A stretch of DNA of 64,000 bases from Pseudomonadota bacterium (GCA_021325355.1 JAJPHI010000023.1:62001-126000), one strand, 5' to 3'. Positions 25,547 through 35,390 are shown, numbered from the stretch's first letter. Made by a program: numbers and translations. The notes: generated by a model from the letters alone, not told the origin.

Positions 25547-26380
25547 TTGATTGTTCACCTGATCGACGGCACCTACGAGCTGTTTCGGCACTACTACGGT
25601 TTGCGACGTTTCGCCGCCGGTAGACCCTTCGGTGCGGTGGCGGGTGTGCTCGGCACGCTGCTCGAGATGATCGAGCATGGCGCGACCCATCTGGGCGTTG
25701 CCACCGACCATGTAGTCGAATCTTTTCGCAACGATCTCTGGCCCGGCTACAAGACCGGTGACGGGATCGAGCCGGAGCTCCGCGCGCAGTTCGAACCGCT
25801 GGAAGAGGCTTTGGCAGCGATGGGAGTGACGGTCTGGCCGATGGTCGAGCTCGAGGCCGACGACGCGCTGGCGGCGGCTGCGGCGCTCGCCGCAGCCGAC
25901 CCTCGGGTCGAGCAGGTCTGCATCTGGACGCCGGACAAGGACCTCGCGCAATGTGTGCGCGGCGACCGCGTCGTGCAGGTTGACCGGCGTACCAATGCGA
26001 TTCGCAACGCGGACGCGGTCCGCGCGAAGTTCGGGGTTGGACCGGAGTTGATTCCCGATTTTCTCGCGCTGGCGGGTGACAAGGCTGACGGCTATCCCGG
26101 TATTCGCGGGATCGGTGCGAAGGGCGCGGCGCGGATGCTTGCGCGGTATGGCCCGCTCGAGCGTTTTCCGCCGGAAGTTCTCGGCGAGCATCGCCGGCTG
26201 GCGCTCTTGTTCAAGCGCCTCGCGACACTGCGCGCTGAGGTGCCGTTGTTCGATGATATCGCGAGCCTCAGATGGCGCGGCCCGACATCAGCCTTCGCCG
26301 ATACCTGCGATCGCCTCGCCGCGCCGCAGCTTCGCACCCGCGCAGAGAAGGCGGCACGGACGCTGGGTGACGCCGGCTGA
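25547..26380 (+). CDS. 5'-3' exonuclease (FEN/Pol I N-terminal type)
   Basis: 277 residues from TTG at 25547, chosen because the conserved N terminus (IVHLIDGTYELFRHYYG) begins there and no ATG is in place. The frame is open further up into the DUF882 gene. Motifs: GVATDHVVESFRNDLWPGYK, MVELEADDALAAAAAL (acidic metal site), CIWTPDKDLAQCV, and the helix-hairpin-helix LALAGDKADGYPGIRGIGAK. It is a stand-alone version of the DNA polymerase I 5'-nuclease domain, expected to process flaps or RNA primers. Confidence 0.88.
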   Translation: MIVHLIDGTYELFRHYYGLRRFAAGRPFGAVAGVLGTLLEMIEHGATHLGVATDHVVESFRNDLWPGYKTGDGIEPELRAQFEPLEEALAAMGVTVWPMVELEADDALAAAAALAAADPRVEQVCIWTPDKDLAQCVRGDRVVQVDRRTNAIRNADAVRAKFGVGPELIPDFLALAGDKADGYPGIRGIGAKGAARMLARYGPLERFPPEVLGEHRRLALLFKRLATLRAEVPLFDDIASLRWRGPTSAFADTCDRLAAPQLRTRAEKAARTLGDAG

Positions 26381-26461
26381 CGCGCGCGGTGGCGATTCGC
26401 TTGCGTTGGACCGGTGACGGCGCAATCTTGCACTTCATCCGCAAACTGCCCGGAGCCCGTA

Positions 26462-27625
26462 ATGAACAAGGAATCCTTCACGATCGCTGTTCCCGACCGC
26501 GTGCTGGACGATCTGCGCGAACGTCTCGGCCGCGTCCGTTATCCGCTCGACTTCGCCAACGACGACTGGGCGTACGGCACCAATCGCCGGTACCTCGAGG
26601 AAGTGGTCAACTACTGGCGCGACGGGTATGACTGGCGGCGCCACGAAGCCGAGATAAATCGCTTTGCCCACTATCGCACGACCATCGCCGGCGTGCCGAT
26701 CCACTTCATCCATGAGCCCGGCAAGGGGCCGCGGCCGATCCCTTTGATCCTGTCGCACGGATGGCCGTGGACGTTCTGGGATTTGGCGAAGGTTATTCGT
26801 CCGCTGGCTGATCCGGCGGCCTTCGGCGGCGATCCTGCCGACGCGTTCGACGTCGTGGTTCCCTCGCTGCCGGGGTTCTGTTTTTCGACGCCGCTGACGA
26901 CGCCCGGGATCAACTGGTGGCGGACCGCGGACCTATGGGTTGCGCTGATGCGCGACGTTCTCGGCTACTCGCGCTTCGCCGCCGAAGGCGGCGATTGGGG
27001 CGCGTTCATCACCCAGCAACTCGGCCACAAGTATCCGCAGCACCTGATCGGCATCTATCTTACTCTTGCGATTCCGATGGATTTTTTCAGCGGCGGCGGC
27101 CTCAAGGAAGCCGATTACGGCGCGGATGAGCAGGCGGCCTTGGCGCGAACGCGCGCGGCACGGCCGGGGATTATCAGTCACGTCGCCGTGCAGACGCGCG
27201 ATCCGCAGACGCTCGCCTACGGCATGCACGATTCGCCGGTTGCGCTGCTGGCCTGGATCCTCGAGCGGCGCCGCGCCTGGAGCGATTGCGACGGCGATAT
27301 TGAGCGGCGCTACAGCAAGGACGATCTACTGACGCACATCATGCTGTATTGGGTCAGCGAATGCTTCGTGACGTCGGTCCGCTACTATTACGAAGCTCGC
27401 AAGCATCCCTGGCAGCCGTCACACGCGCGGACTCCGGTGGTCGAAGCGCCGACGGCGATCGGCGTCTTTCCGCGCGAGCTTTTGATTCCGCCGCGCCGCT
27501 GGGCCGAGCGCTACTTCAACCTGCAGCATTGGACGCCGATGAGCGCCGGTGGCCATTTCGCGCCGAGCGAAGAGCCGCAACAGTTGGTCGACGACCTGCG
27601 GCGATTCTTCCGCCGCTACCGCTAG
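26462..27625 (+). CDS. Epoxide hydrolase (microsomal EH-like, alpha/beta fold)
   Basis: 387 residues from the ATG at 26462. The N-terminal EHN domain (FTIAVPDRVLDDLRERLGRV) occupies about residues 6-110. The alpha/beta hydrolase core shows the oxyanion motif LSHGWPWTFWD, the nucleophile elbow AAEGGDWGAFI (Asp) and the C-terminal catalytic-His region MSAGGHFAPSEEP. It opens epoxides to diols in the cytoplasm. Context with GST and LLM oxidoreductases suggests xenobiotic or lipid catabolism. A natural substrate cannot be assigned. Confidence 0.92.
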   Translation: MNKESFTIAVPDRVLDDLRERLGRVRYPLDFANDDWAYGTNRRYLEEVVNYWRDGYDWRRHEAEINRFAHYRTTIAGVPIHFIHEPGKGPRPIPLILSHGWPWTFWDLAKVIRPLADPAAFGGDPADAFDVVVPSLPGFCFSTPLTTPGINWWRTADLWVALMRDVLGYSRFAAEGGDWGAFITQQLGHKYPQHLIGIYLTLAIPMDFFSGGGLKEADYGADEQAALARTRAARPGIISHVAVQTRDPQTLAYGMHDSPVALLAWILERRRAWSDCDGDIERRYSKDDLLTHIMLYWVSECFVTSVRYYYEARKHPWQPSHARTPVVEAPTAIGVFPRELLIPPRRWAERYFNLQHWTPMSAGGHFAPSEEPQQLVDDLRRFFRRYR

Positions 27626-27633
27626 ACCAGGGC

Positions 27634-27648
27634 AGGGCGCAAAGCCCT
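27634..27648. other. Small hairpin between convergent genes
   Basis: AGGGC and GCCCT flank GCAAA in the 60-base gap between the epoxide hydrolase and the converging LLM gene. It lacks a T tract, so intrinsic termination is doubtful. Confidence 0.3.
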
Positions 27649-27685
27649 ACCGCAGTCTAGCGGGTGAGCGAATTGGCGGAGGTGC

Positions 27686-28546
27686 TCAGCCCTTGCGCAG
27701 CTTCTCCGCCAGCGCGGCGTAGGTATCGAGCATCGGCAGGACCTTATCGGCCTTCGCCGGCGGCAGGCCGAAAATCAGATGGGAAAAGCCCATCTCCTGG
27801 AACCGCCGGGCGGCGTCTTCCTTGGGCGGCACGCCGAAGATGCCCAGGTGAAAATCTTCGAAGCGGCGCCCCGCTTGCTTGGCCTTCTCGCGCAGTTGAT
27901 CGATTCCGGCCTTGAGCTTGGCCCCGTCGCCGCCGCGATTGATGGGCATCCAGCCGTCGCAGTACTCAACCACCCGGTCGATCGCCTTGCTCGCCTCGGA
28001 GCCCAGCAGGATCTTCGGACCGCCGGGCTGCACCGGCTTCGGCCAGCTCCAGATCGGATCGAAGTTGACGAACTCACCGTGGAACTCGGCCTTTTCGCCC
28101 TTCCAGATGGCTTTCATCGCAAGGACGCGCTCGCGCAACAGCGCCCATCGACGCTTGAAGTTGGTGCCGTGATTTTCCATCTCCTCGGCGTTCCAGCCGC
28201 CGCCGATGCCGAAAATCAGGCGCCCTCCCGAGACTACGTCGAGCGAGGCGACTTCCTTCGCCAGCACGATCGGGTCGCGCTCGATGACGAGGCAGATGCC
28301 CGAGCCGATTTTGATTCGTTTCGTCGCCACCGCCGCCGCCGTCATGGCGACGAACAGATCGTGGGTATGCGAATATTCCATCGGCAGCTCACCGCCGCCG
28401 GGCCACGGTGAACGCCGACTGGTCGGGATATGCGTATGCTCCGGGAAGAACAACGAGTCGAGCCCGCGTTCTTCCACCGCTTTCGCCAGTTCGACCGGCT
28501 GGATGGCATAGTCGGTCGGAAACATCATCGCGCCGTACAGGTTCAT
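27686..28546 (-). CDS. LLM-class (luciferase-like) F420/flavin oxidoreductase 1
   Basis: 286 residues from the ATG at 28546, which has GGGAGGATC upstream; the frame runs on upstream but without family sequence. TIM-barrel luciferase-like protein: ELAKAVEERGLDSLFFPEHT, KRIKIGSGICLVIERDP, LAKEVASLDVVSGGRLIFGI, GGWNAEEMENHG and KPVQPGGPKILLGSEAS. This pattern is common in F420-dependent LLM subfamilies. Cofactor (F420 or FMN) and substrate are not determined. It is 53 bases downstream of the GST gene, same strand. Confidence 0.86.
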   Translation of the reverse strand: MNLYGAMMFPTDYAIQPVELAKAVEERGLDSLFFPEHTHIPTSRRSPWPGGGELPMEYSHTHDLFVAMTAAAVATKRIKIGSGICLVIERDPIVLAKEVASLDVVSGGRLIFGIGGGWNAEEMENHGTNFKRRWALLRERVLAMKAIWKGEKAEFHGEFVNFDPIWSWPKPVQPGGPKILLGSEASKAIDRVVEYCDGWMPINRGGDGAKLKAGIDQLREKAKQAGRRFEDFHLGIFGVPPKEDAARRFQEMGFSHLIFGLPPAKADKVLPMLDTYAALAEKLRKG

Positions 28547-28599
28547 AGAGATCCTCCCATCAAATCCGCAGGTACCGGCCGGGCAAGAGGCCTCGTCGC

Positions 28600-29208
28600 T
28601 CAGGCCTTGGCGCTCGGTCGCGCCGCGACCTCCGCATGCCAGCGCGCAAGGTGCTTCTGCTCGGGCTGAATGCCAATTTTCGAGATACGACCGAAGTCGA
28701 TTGCGATCAGCGCCGTTATGTCGGCGATCGTGAAACGGTCGCCCGCGATATATGGCCGATTGGCCAGTTCGCGGTCGAGCCAAGCGAGCGAATCGAGTGC
28801 GTTGAGCTTCTGCACTTCGGCGTAATCCGGACACTGCCGAATGCGTCCCTTGAAGAAATCGTGGCGCTGGCGAAAGGAATCGGCAATCGGCAGCAGCAGC
28901 GCCAGTTCCATCCGCCGATTCCACATTTCGACAATCGCGCAGTCCCTGGCGTCGATCCCCATCAGGGGCGGCTCCGGCTGGAGCATCTCGAAGTAGCGGC
29001 AAATTGCGACGCTTTCGGCGATACAGGTGCCGTCGTCGAGTTCGAGCACCGGCACGCCCGCGAGCGGGTTCTTCTTCAGGAACTCCGCCTGCCGATTAAC
29101 CGCCTTGCCGATATCGACGTCTTCGTAGGGCACCTGAAGGCCCTTTTCGGCGAGAAAAACGCGCACGCGCCGCGGATTCGGCGCCATCGGCGAATTGTAG
29201 ATCTTCAT
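28600..29208 (-). CDS. Glutathione S-transferase family protein
   Basis: 202 residues. The N-terminal thioredoxin-like domain reads MKIYNSPMAPNPRRVRVFLA, and the glutathione-binding GVPVLELDDGTCIAESVAI places ES at the gamma-glutamyl site (about residues 65-66). The all-alpha C-terminal domain includes YIAGDRFTIADITALIAIDF, the N-capping box. The usual Ser/Cys catalytic residue is replaced around SPMAPNP, so activity type is uncertain. Cytoplasmic; conjugation or isomerisation with glutathione is expected. Confidence 0.9.
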   Translation of the reverse strand: MKIYNSPMAPNPRRVRVFLAEKGLQVPYEDVDIGKAVNRQAEFLKKNPLAGVPVLELDDGTCIAESVAICRYFEMLQPEPPLMGIDARDCAIVEMWNRRMELALLLPIADSFRQRHDFFKGRIRQCPDYAEVQKLNALDSLAWLDRELANRPYIAGDRFTIADITALIAIDFGRISKIGIQPEQKHLARWHAEVAARPSAKA

Positions 29209-29359
29209 GCCTGCTCCTCGGGTTTCAAGCCGCGATGGCCGCGGGCCATCTCGACCACTCCTTATACAGCGCGATCGCTTAGGGAGCCAGCCGCGCCGAT
29301 TTCAACGCGCCGTCTCGATATGCTACATCGCCTGCAAGTTCAGGTCGGAGGTGAGCGTG

Positions 29360-30274
29360 ATGGCAGCAGTTGAGTTCGGCGTCGCGATGCCGTCGGTGAA
29401 AGGGATTCCGGAGTTCGCGCAGAAGGCCGAAGCCCTCGGCTTTGATTATCTGGGGTCGGGCGAACATATGATGTTTCATGGCGCGGTGCCGAATTCGTTG
29501 ATCAATCTGTCGGTCGCGGCCGGCGCCACGAAAAAGATCAAATTGATGAGCACCGTCGTTCTGCTGCCGCTCTATACGCCGATGGTGCTGGCGAAAATGA
29601 CCGCGGTGCTCGACGTTGCGTCTGACGGCCGCTATCACATGGGCATCGGCGTCGGCGGCGAGTTTCCCAAGGAGTTCGAAGCCTGCGGAGTGCCGGTCAA
29701 GCAGCGCGGTTCGCGCTCGAACGAGGCGCTCGAAGTGATCACGAAGCTCTGGACCGGCAAGAACGTCGCTTTCGACGGACGTTACACGAAATTTTCCGGC
29801 GTGACCCTGGATCCGAGTCCGGTGCAGAAACCCCATCCGCCGATCTGGGTCGCGGGACGCAAGGAGTCGGCGATGCGGCGGGCGGCGCTCTACGCTCAGG
29901 GCTGGCTGCCGTATATGTACACGCCTGAGATGCTGCACGAGAGCGTCGAGAAGATCATGCAGTTCGGCAAGGAAGCGGGCCGCGACATGAGCTCGTTCCG
30001 CCCCGGACTGTTCATCTTCGCCGTGGTCCATCCCGATCGCGATAAGGCGCGCGAGCAGGCCGCCAAGGCGCTTGGAGGCACCTACGCGCAGGACTTTTCG
30101 AAGATCGCCGGCCGCTACACGCTCTATGGCAATCCCGACGATTGTCGCAAACGCCTCAGGGAATACGTCGATGCGGGTGCGCGGACGGTCATGGTAAGCC
30201 TCGTTTGCCGCCAGGAAGAGTACGACGCGAATCTGCGGATGCTGGCGCAGGAGATCGCTCCCGCATTCCGCTAA
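29360..30274 (+). CDS. LLM-class (luciferase-like) F420/flavin oxidoreductase 2
   Basis: 304 residues from the ATG at 29360, preceded by CGGAGGTGAGCG. Motifs: AVEFGVAMPSVKGIPEFAQK, LGFDYLGSGEHMMFHG, TKKIKLMSTVVLLPLYTPMV, LAKMTAVLDVASDGRYHMGI and QKPHPPIWVAGRKES. It is divergent from the GST-LLM1 pair and is about as related to LLM1 as family members usually are, so not a recent duplicate. Substrate unknown. It converges on coaE with a four-base gap. Confidence 0.87.
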   Translation: MAAVEFGVAMPSVKGIPEFAQKAEALGFDYLGSGEHMMFHGAVPNSLINLSVAAGATKKIKLMSTVVLLPLYTPMVLAKMTAVLDVASDGRYHMGIGVGGEFPKEFEACGVPVKQRGSRSNEALEVITKLWTGKNVAFDGRYTKFSGVTLDPSPVQKPHPPIWVAGRKESAMRRAALYAQGWLPYMYTPEMLHESVEKIMQFGKEAGRDMSSFRPGLFIFAVVHPDRDKAREQAAKALGGTYAQDFSKIAGRYTLYGNPDDCRKRLREYVDAGARTVMVSLVCRQEEYDANLRMLAQEIAPAFR

Positions 30275-30278
30275 GCGC

Positions 30279-30884
30279 TCAGGCGGCGCGGCTGAGCGCC
30301 GCTTCCCATAGGCGCGTGACTTTGCCGCGCAGCTCGGCGATGGTGCCGTCGTTGACGATTACTTCGGTAGCGTGCTTGCGGCGCTCGTCATCTGAGAGCT
30401 GCGCGCGGATGCGCGCTTCGGTCTGTTCGGGTTTGAGACCGCGTTCGAGTTCGACGCGCTCGATCACGCGATCCTTCGGCGCGACGACCAGCCAGATTTC
30501 GTCGAACAGCGGCTGCCAGTTGGCCTCGATCAGGATGGCCGCTTCGATCACGATCGGTTTGCGTTCGCCGGCGGCGCGCAGGTCGGCGACCATCTGTTGC
30601 ATCCGCTCGAACATCTTCGGATGCACGATCGCGTTAAGCCGTTTCAGCGCCGCCGGATCGCCGAAGACGATCGGCCCCAGTTTCTTGCGATCGATCGTCC
30701 CGTCCTCGGCGAGAATGCCCTTGCCGAAGGCGGCGATCATTTCCGGATACGCCGGCCCATCGGGCAGGTAGATGGCGTGGCCGACCTTGTCGGCGTCGAT
30801 AATCGGCGCGCCGAGCTCGGCGAGGATTTTCGTGACGGTGGTTTTGCCCGAACCGATTCCGCCGATCACGCCGATCGTCAGCAT
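30279..30884 (-). CDS. coaE: Dephospho-CoA kinase
   Basis: 201 residues from the ATG at 30884; an in-frame start 13 codons upstream lacks support. Walker A IGVIGGIGSGKTTVTKIL (residues 3-20), the IIDADKVGHAIY CoA-binding region, the IVHPKMFERMQQ motif and the VVAPKDRVIERVELERG lid are all standard CoaE. It phosphorylates dephospho-CoA at the ribose 3'-OH, the last step of coenzyme A synthesis. Stand-alone gene between unrelated neighbours. Confidence 0.95.
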   Translation of the reverse strand: MLTIGVIGGIGSGKTTVTKILAELGAPIIDADKVGHAIYLPDGPAYPEMIAAFGKGILAEDGTIDRKKLGPIVFGDPAALKRLNAIVHPKMFERMQQMVADLRAAGERKPIVIEAAILIEANWQPLFDEIWLVVAPKDRVIERVELERGLKPEQTEARIRAQLSDDERRKHATEVIVNDGTIAELRGKVTRLWEAALSRAA

Positions 30885-31041
30885 CCAATGCCCCTTGGAA
30901 AAAAATGCGTCCGCGCGTCTCATTGTTTACCCTTTAACGGCCATCAGCTCAGCTTGCCAAAGCCCCCGCGCTCTGCTCGCGACAGGTTGCGCGCATTTCC
31001 GGCACGCCCTCCCGCCGCATCGGGCCCGACCGTCAAGCGGT

Positions 31042-32823
31042 TCATCCGCCGACGGCCTCCCGGTTCCAAGCCTGCAGGTTGTAGAGGTAACTGAAGAAGC
31101 CGCGACACGAAAGCAGTTCGTTGAAGGTGCCCTGCTCGACAATCAGCCCGTCGCGCAGGACCAAAATAAGATCGGCGCTCTGGATCGTCGAGAGGCGATG
31201 GGCGATGACGAGCGTCGTGCGGTCGCGCATGACCTCGCGCACAGCCGCCATCACGAGGCTTTCAGTCTCGGCGTCGAGCGCGCTGGTCGGCTCGTCCATG
31301 ATCAGGATCGGTGCATCCTTGAGCAGCGCGCGCGCAATCGTCACGCGCTGCGCTTCGCCCTCGGAGAGACTATGGCCGCCGGCGCCGATCATTTCGTCGA
31401 GACCGTTGGGCAGTTTTGCGAGCAGCGCTTCGAGGCGTGCAGCCTGCGCCGCATGCTGCAACTCGCGTTCAGTCGCGTTGGGTCGCCCGAGCGCGAGATT
31501 GGCGCGGACCGTGGTGGCCAGCACCATCGGCGGCTGCAGCACCATCGCGATATTGCTGCGCAGCGAGCGCAAGGTGACTTCGCGCGTGTCGCGGCCGTCG
31601 ATGCGGATCACGCCGCTCTGCGGCTCGTAAAAGCGCATCAGCAGACTCGCCATGGTGGTCTTGCCGGCGCCGCTCGGCCCCACGATAGCAATCGATTGTC
31701 CCGCGCTGGCGGTAAAGCTGATGCCCTTCAACACCGGATTGGCCGGATCGTAGCCGAAGACCACGTCCTCGAAGACGACTTCGCCGCGCACGCGGCCGAT
31801 GGCCGTCGCGCCGGGACGATCTTTAATCTCCGGCTCGAGCTCGAGCAGTTCGAGGCAGCGGCGTAGTCCGGCCTGCGCGGTCTGCACCAGGCTGTAGGTT
31901 TGAAAAATCTGATTGACCGGCAGGTAGAGCGAGGCGAGATAGGTCGTGAAGACCACCAGCGCGCCGATGGTTAGTGTCCCGTTGATGACGTGCCGGGCGC
32001 CGATAAACACCACGACGGCGGTGCCCACCGCGATCAAAGCATTGACGCCGCCCGCATAGACGGTCTGATAAGTGTAAAGCTTCAGCGACTCGCCGAGGCT
32101 CGCGCTGCTCGACTCGATAAACTCCTGGAAGGATTCACTCTCGCGCGTAAAGGCCTGCACGACGTGAATCGCGGCGAGCGTCTGATGGGCGACGGTGTAA
32201 AGTCGGCTTTCGAGGGCTCGCGCGCCGGTCGCTAAACGATCGATCCGGTGGCTCACCGAAGCGATCAGCAGCAACAGCAGGGGAACGACACTGAGGGCGA
32301 CGACCGTCAGCACCCAGTCCACCTGCACCATCACGACGAACATCGCGACCAGCATCACGCCCGCCGACAAAATCGGAAAAAGCCCGTTCATCGCGATCGT
32401 CTGCAGCGACATGCTGTCGTAAGCGATCCGCACCATCAGATCGCCGACCTCGCGCCGGCGATGGAAGGAGAGGGAGAGGCGCTGCAGTTTGTCGAACATC
32501 TGCGCGCGCAGCTCGTTGACCATCCGCTGACCGATCGCGATCGAAACGTAGTTGCTGATCACGTTGAGGATGCCGAGCAGCAGATACACCACGACGAGCG
32601 CGATGCAGGCGCCGAGCAGGAGCTCGGCACGTGAGAGCCCGGCGGCCCACGGCCAGTCAAGCGGCGCGCCCCGCAGCACGTTATCGATGACGATCTTGAG
32701 CGGCCATGGCTTGGCGACTTCAAGCAGGCTCGAGAGCCCGACTCCCAGGATGACTACCGAGAGCACCCCCAGATGCGGTCGCATCCGATGGAGCACTTCG
32801 CGATAGAGCGACCGGAACCGCAT
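31042..32823 (-). CDS. ABC exporter, fused permease and ATPase (MsbA-like)
   Basis: 593 residues. An N-terminal six-span permease covers about residues 20-310. The nucleotide-binding domain has Walker A VGPSGAGKTTMASLL, the Q loop NIAMVLQPP, signature LSEGEAQRVTIA (a variant of LSGGQ), Walker B PILIMDEPTSALDAE and an H-loop IAHRLST. Half-transporters of this kind act as homodimers exporting lipids or glycans. Its ATG shares a base with the stop of the GH/GT2 fusion (TGATG), suggesting it moves that enzyme's product. Confidence 0.91.
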   Translation of the reverse strand: MRFRSLYREVLHRMRPHLGVLSVVILGVGLSSLLEVAKPWPLKIVIDNVLRGAPLDWPWAAGLSRAELLLGACIALVVVYLLLGILNVISNYVSIAIGQRMVNELRAQMFDKLQRLSLSFHRRREVGDLMVRIAYDSMSLQTIAMNGLFPILSAGVMLVAMFVVMVQVDWVLTVVALSVVPLLLLLIASVSHRIDRLATGARALESRLYTVAHQTLAAIHVVQAFTRESESFQEFIESSSASLGESLKLYTYQTVYAGGVNALIAVGTAVVVFIGARHVINGTLTIGALVVFTTYLASLYLPVNQIFQTYSLVQTAQAGLRRCLELLELEPEIKDRPGATAIGRVRGEVVFEDVVFGYDPANPVLKGISFTASAGQSIAIVGPSGAGKTTMASLLMRFYEPQSGVIRIDGRDTREVTLRSLRSNIAMVLQPPMVLATTVRANLALGRPNATERELQHAAQAARLEALLAKLPNGLDEMIGAGGHSLSEGEAQRVTIARALLKDAPILIMDEPTSALDAETESLVMAAVREVMRDRTTLVIAHRLSTIQSADLILVLRDGLIVEQGTFNELLSCRGFFSYLYNLQAWNREAVGG

Positions 32824-35300
32824 CAGGCGGCGCCTCGGGTCGTCGAGGGAGTTGCCGGCGCCGCGAGTGTGCCGGCGGCATCGGCCACCGCGAGCTCTAC
32901 GAGCGCGGGCAGGCTTCGGGCCACACGCAAGGCCGCGATCGTCATACCCAGAAGAAGACCGACGCTTGCCGCGGGGAAGACCAAATAGAGCAGAAGGAGC
33001 ACCACGAAGCTCGAAGCGAGCGCCGAGGGGCTGCCCGGAACAATCCGCCAGCCAACCACAACGCTGCCCTCGCGTCTGAGCAGGTTCAGATTCGCATTGA
33101 CCGGAGAAAACGTGCGAATCTGAAGATCATACGCCTGGTAGCCGTCGGTTACGGCGACGGTCGCACGGCGTTTGAGCAGCGCGGAACGCAGCGCCGCGCA
33201 CACCTCTTCGACGCTCAAACCCGGGGAGCCCTCGATGACGTTCTCTCCCGCCCTTTGCCATCGGCGTTTGCGGCCCGACGCCGGATCGGCGAAACGCCAC
33301 CAGCCGGACGCGTCGGCATGAAACCCATACCCGCGCGCCCACGGACCGAGCAAAGCGACGAGGCAGAGCAGAACGCGCGCCGGCAATGTGGATTTCCGGA
33401 TCGGACGACCACGCGCGGTCCAGATTGCGCTCGCGATAGTCAGGAGCACGCCCAACGCGCCGATCACCATCAGCAGCGGACTTTGATGCCATCCGAGAAA
33501 CCCCGGCGACGCCAGCACTTTGGGAACCGGCAGCGCTCCGAGCAGCACCAACGAAATGGCGCCTGCGATCCATCCGGGAGTGAGGGCCAGCTCGCTGGCG
33601 GAAGGGGTGTCCGCGTTACGGTACAGACTCTGAAACAAACCGCGGCCGAACGCCCCGTAATAGATTCGCGGACGGCTGCCGAACCATCGTGCCCACCCGC
33701 GAGCGCCATAGACGCGATCGCCGCGGCGCATCCGATCCGGATACTTGCGCAGCAGGAGCCTCTCGCCGCGCCCATAACCCGCCTGCTGGCGGAGGTAGGC
33801 GCCGATTGTTGCGCGACGCCGATGAATCACCACCGCGCCGGGCGCATAGGCGAGCTTGAGGCCCCGTTCGTGCATCGACCAGGAGAAATCAACGTCGTCG
33901 CCGGCCGTGGTAAAAAGCTCATCGAACGGTGCCGGATCCGGCAGCCGTGATTTGTCCACCGCCATGCTGCAGCCACAGACCTGGTCGAGCGTATCGTCGC
34001 CGGCAGGCACTTCGCGCGGCTCGCCCGGAGCGGCGGCAATCACTGCCTCAACAGTGGACGATGGTTCGGGCGGAAAGTTACGCCCGCCGACGGCCACCGC
34101 GCCACTCCGTTCGAGCGTTTCCACCAGATGATAGAGCCAGTCGCGATCGGCTTCGGCGTCAGCATCGATGAAGGCGACGATCCGGCCGCGGGCCTCGGCG
34201 AGGCCGCGATTGCGCGCCGCGGCGAGTCCGCGATGGGTCGTCTTCACCACCCGCACCGCGGCGTTCTCGGCGATTAGCGCGGTGTCATCGGTCGATCCGT
34301 CGTCAACCACGATCACTTCGTAATCGCGGTAGTTGAGATGCTTCAGTGACTCGAGGCAGCGGCCGAGCGTCGCCGCCGCATTGTAGGCGCAGACCACCAC
34401 CGTGGCCTTCGGCGATTCCGTCAGGGACGGCGGAAGTTGACCGCGGAAGACCTCGGCGACGCGATGGAAGGCGAGTTTGGGCTGGCGATCGCGGGTGACC
34501 AGGCCGAAGGCCCAGTCCGTAATCTCGGCCCCGCCGGTATGCCATTCGTCGGTGAAGGCGAAGACGATGAATCCGGAGAGGCCGAGTTCGAACGTGGCGC
34601 GCGCCTGCCATCCCAGCAGGTCGGCCTGATGCTCCTCGCCCTCGCGAATCGTATCCATCCCGGTCTCGCTGAGCACCAGCGGCCGGTCGTCCGTGGTCGC
34701 CAGCAGATGGGTGAGATAGCGGCGAAAGTCCACTTCCCGATGCAGATACACATTGAAACTGACTACATCGAGAAAGTTCAGATCGAGATATTCCGCCGAA
34801 GGATAGTTTGAATAGGTAAAGAGCCCCTGCGGGTCAAGTTCCTTGCCGATCTCATACAACTCGCGGAGAAATCTGCTGACCGCGCGCGCACCATGCCAGC
34901 GCACGATATCCGACCGGATTTCATTGCCGAGGCTGTAGGCGAAAATCACGTCGGCAAACTCGCGCATCGCGGTCACGCCGTCGCGGATGGTCCGGCGAAT
35001 GTCGCGGGTCATCTCAGCGGAATCGAGGAAGGCCATGTGGAAGGGCCACGGCATGCCGACCATCATCCGCAGTTGATGTTTGCGCGCCAGCTCGAACATC
35101 CAGGCGGGCGGCGGCACGTAAACGCGCAGCAGGTTGGCGCCGAGCTGGCGCATCAGGGCAAAATCCGCGTCGGCGCGCTCCGGCTCCGGATAGCGTTCGC
35201 CGCGCGAGTTGGTCGGGAAAGGGCCGTAGGAGACGCCGCGCGCGAGGAATTTGTCCTCGCCGTCGTAGAGAAATTTGCCGCGCACGGTCAGGCGGTTCAT
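32823..35300 (-). CDS. Fusion of glycoside-hydrolase TIM barrel and membrane GT2
   Basis: 825 residues in three parts. Residues 1-290 are a GH-A-type (GH2/GH5-like) barrel with candidate catalytic Glu residues in SLGNEIRSD (E127) and LVLSETGMD (E212). Residues 298-530 are a GT2 domain with VVVCAYNAAATLGRCLESLK, VVDDGSTDD and IDADAE. The C-terminal third has about four to five membrane spans (near 568-590, 605-625, 640-655, 765-800) around a soluble 670-750 insert. It may make and trim a surface glycan at the inner membrane. Neither substrate is known. Confidence 0.82.
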   Translation of the reverse strand: MNRLTVRGKFLYDGEDKFLARGVSYGPFPTNSRGERYPEPERADADFALMRQLGANLLRVYVPPPAWMFELARKHQLRMMVGMPWPFHMAFLDSAEMTRDIRRTIRDGVTAMREFADVIFAYSLGNEIRSDIVRWHGARAVSRFLRELYEIGKELDPQGLFTYSNYPSAEYLDLNFLDVVSFNVYLHREVDFRRYLTHLLATTDDRPLVLSETGMDTIREGEEHQADLLGWQARATFELGLSGFIVFAFTDEWHTGGAEITDWAFGLVTRDRQPKLAFHRVAEVFRGQLPPSLTESPKATVVVCAYNAAATLGRCLESLKHLNYRDYEVIVVDDGSTDDTALIAENAAVRVVKTTHRGLAAARNRGLAEARGRIVAFIDADAEADRDWLYHLVETLERSGAVAVGGRNFPPEPSSTVEAVIAAAPGEPREVPAGDDTLDQVCGCSMAVDKSRLPDPAPFDELFTTAGDDVDFSWSMHERGLKLAYAPGAVVIHRRRATIGAYLRQQAGYGRGERLLLRKYPDRMRRGDRVYGARGWARWFGSRPRIYYGAFGRGLFQSLYRNADTPSASELALTPGWIAGAISLVLLGALPVPKVLASPGFLGWHQSPLLMVIGALGVLLTIASAIWTARGRPIRKSTLPARVLLCLVALLGPWARGYGFHADASGWWRFADPASGRKRRWQRAGENVIEGSPGLSVEEVCAALRSALLKRRATVAVTDGYQAYDLQIRTFSPVNANLNLLRREGSVVVGWRIVPGSPSALASSFVVLLLLYLVFPAASVGLLLGMTIAALRVARSLPALVELAVADAAGTLAAPATPSTTRGAA

Positions 35301-35390
35301 GTCCGAAGAGCTAAGCCGAATCGTTCAAGGGGCGCAATGCAGCCCGACCCGAACTGTCTCCGCCGCCGCCATCCGGTATCTTAATGCTCC

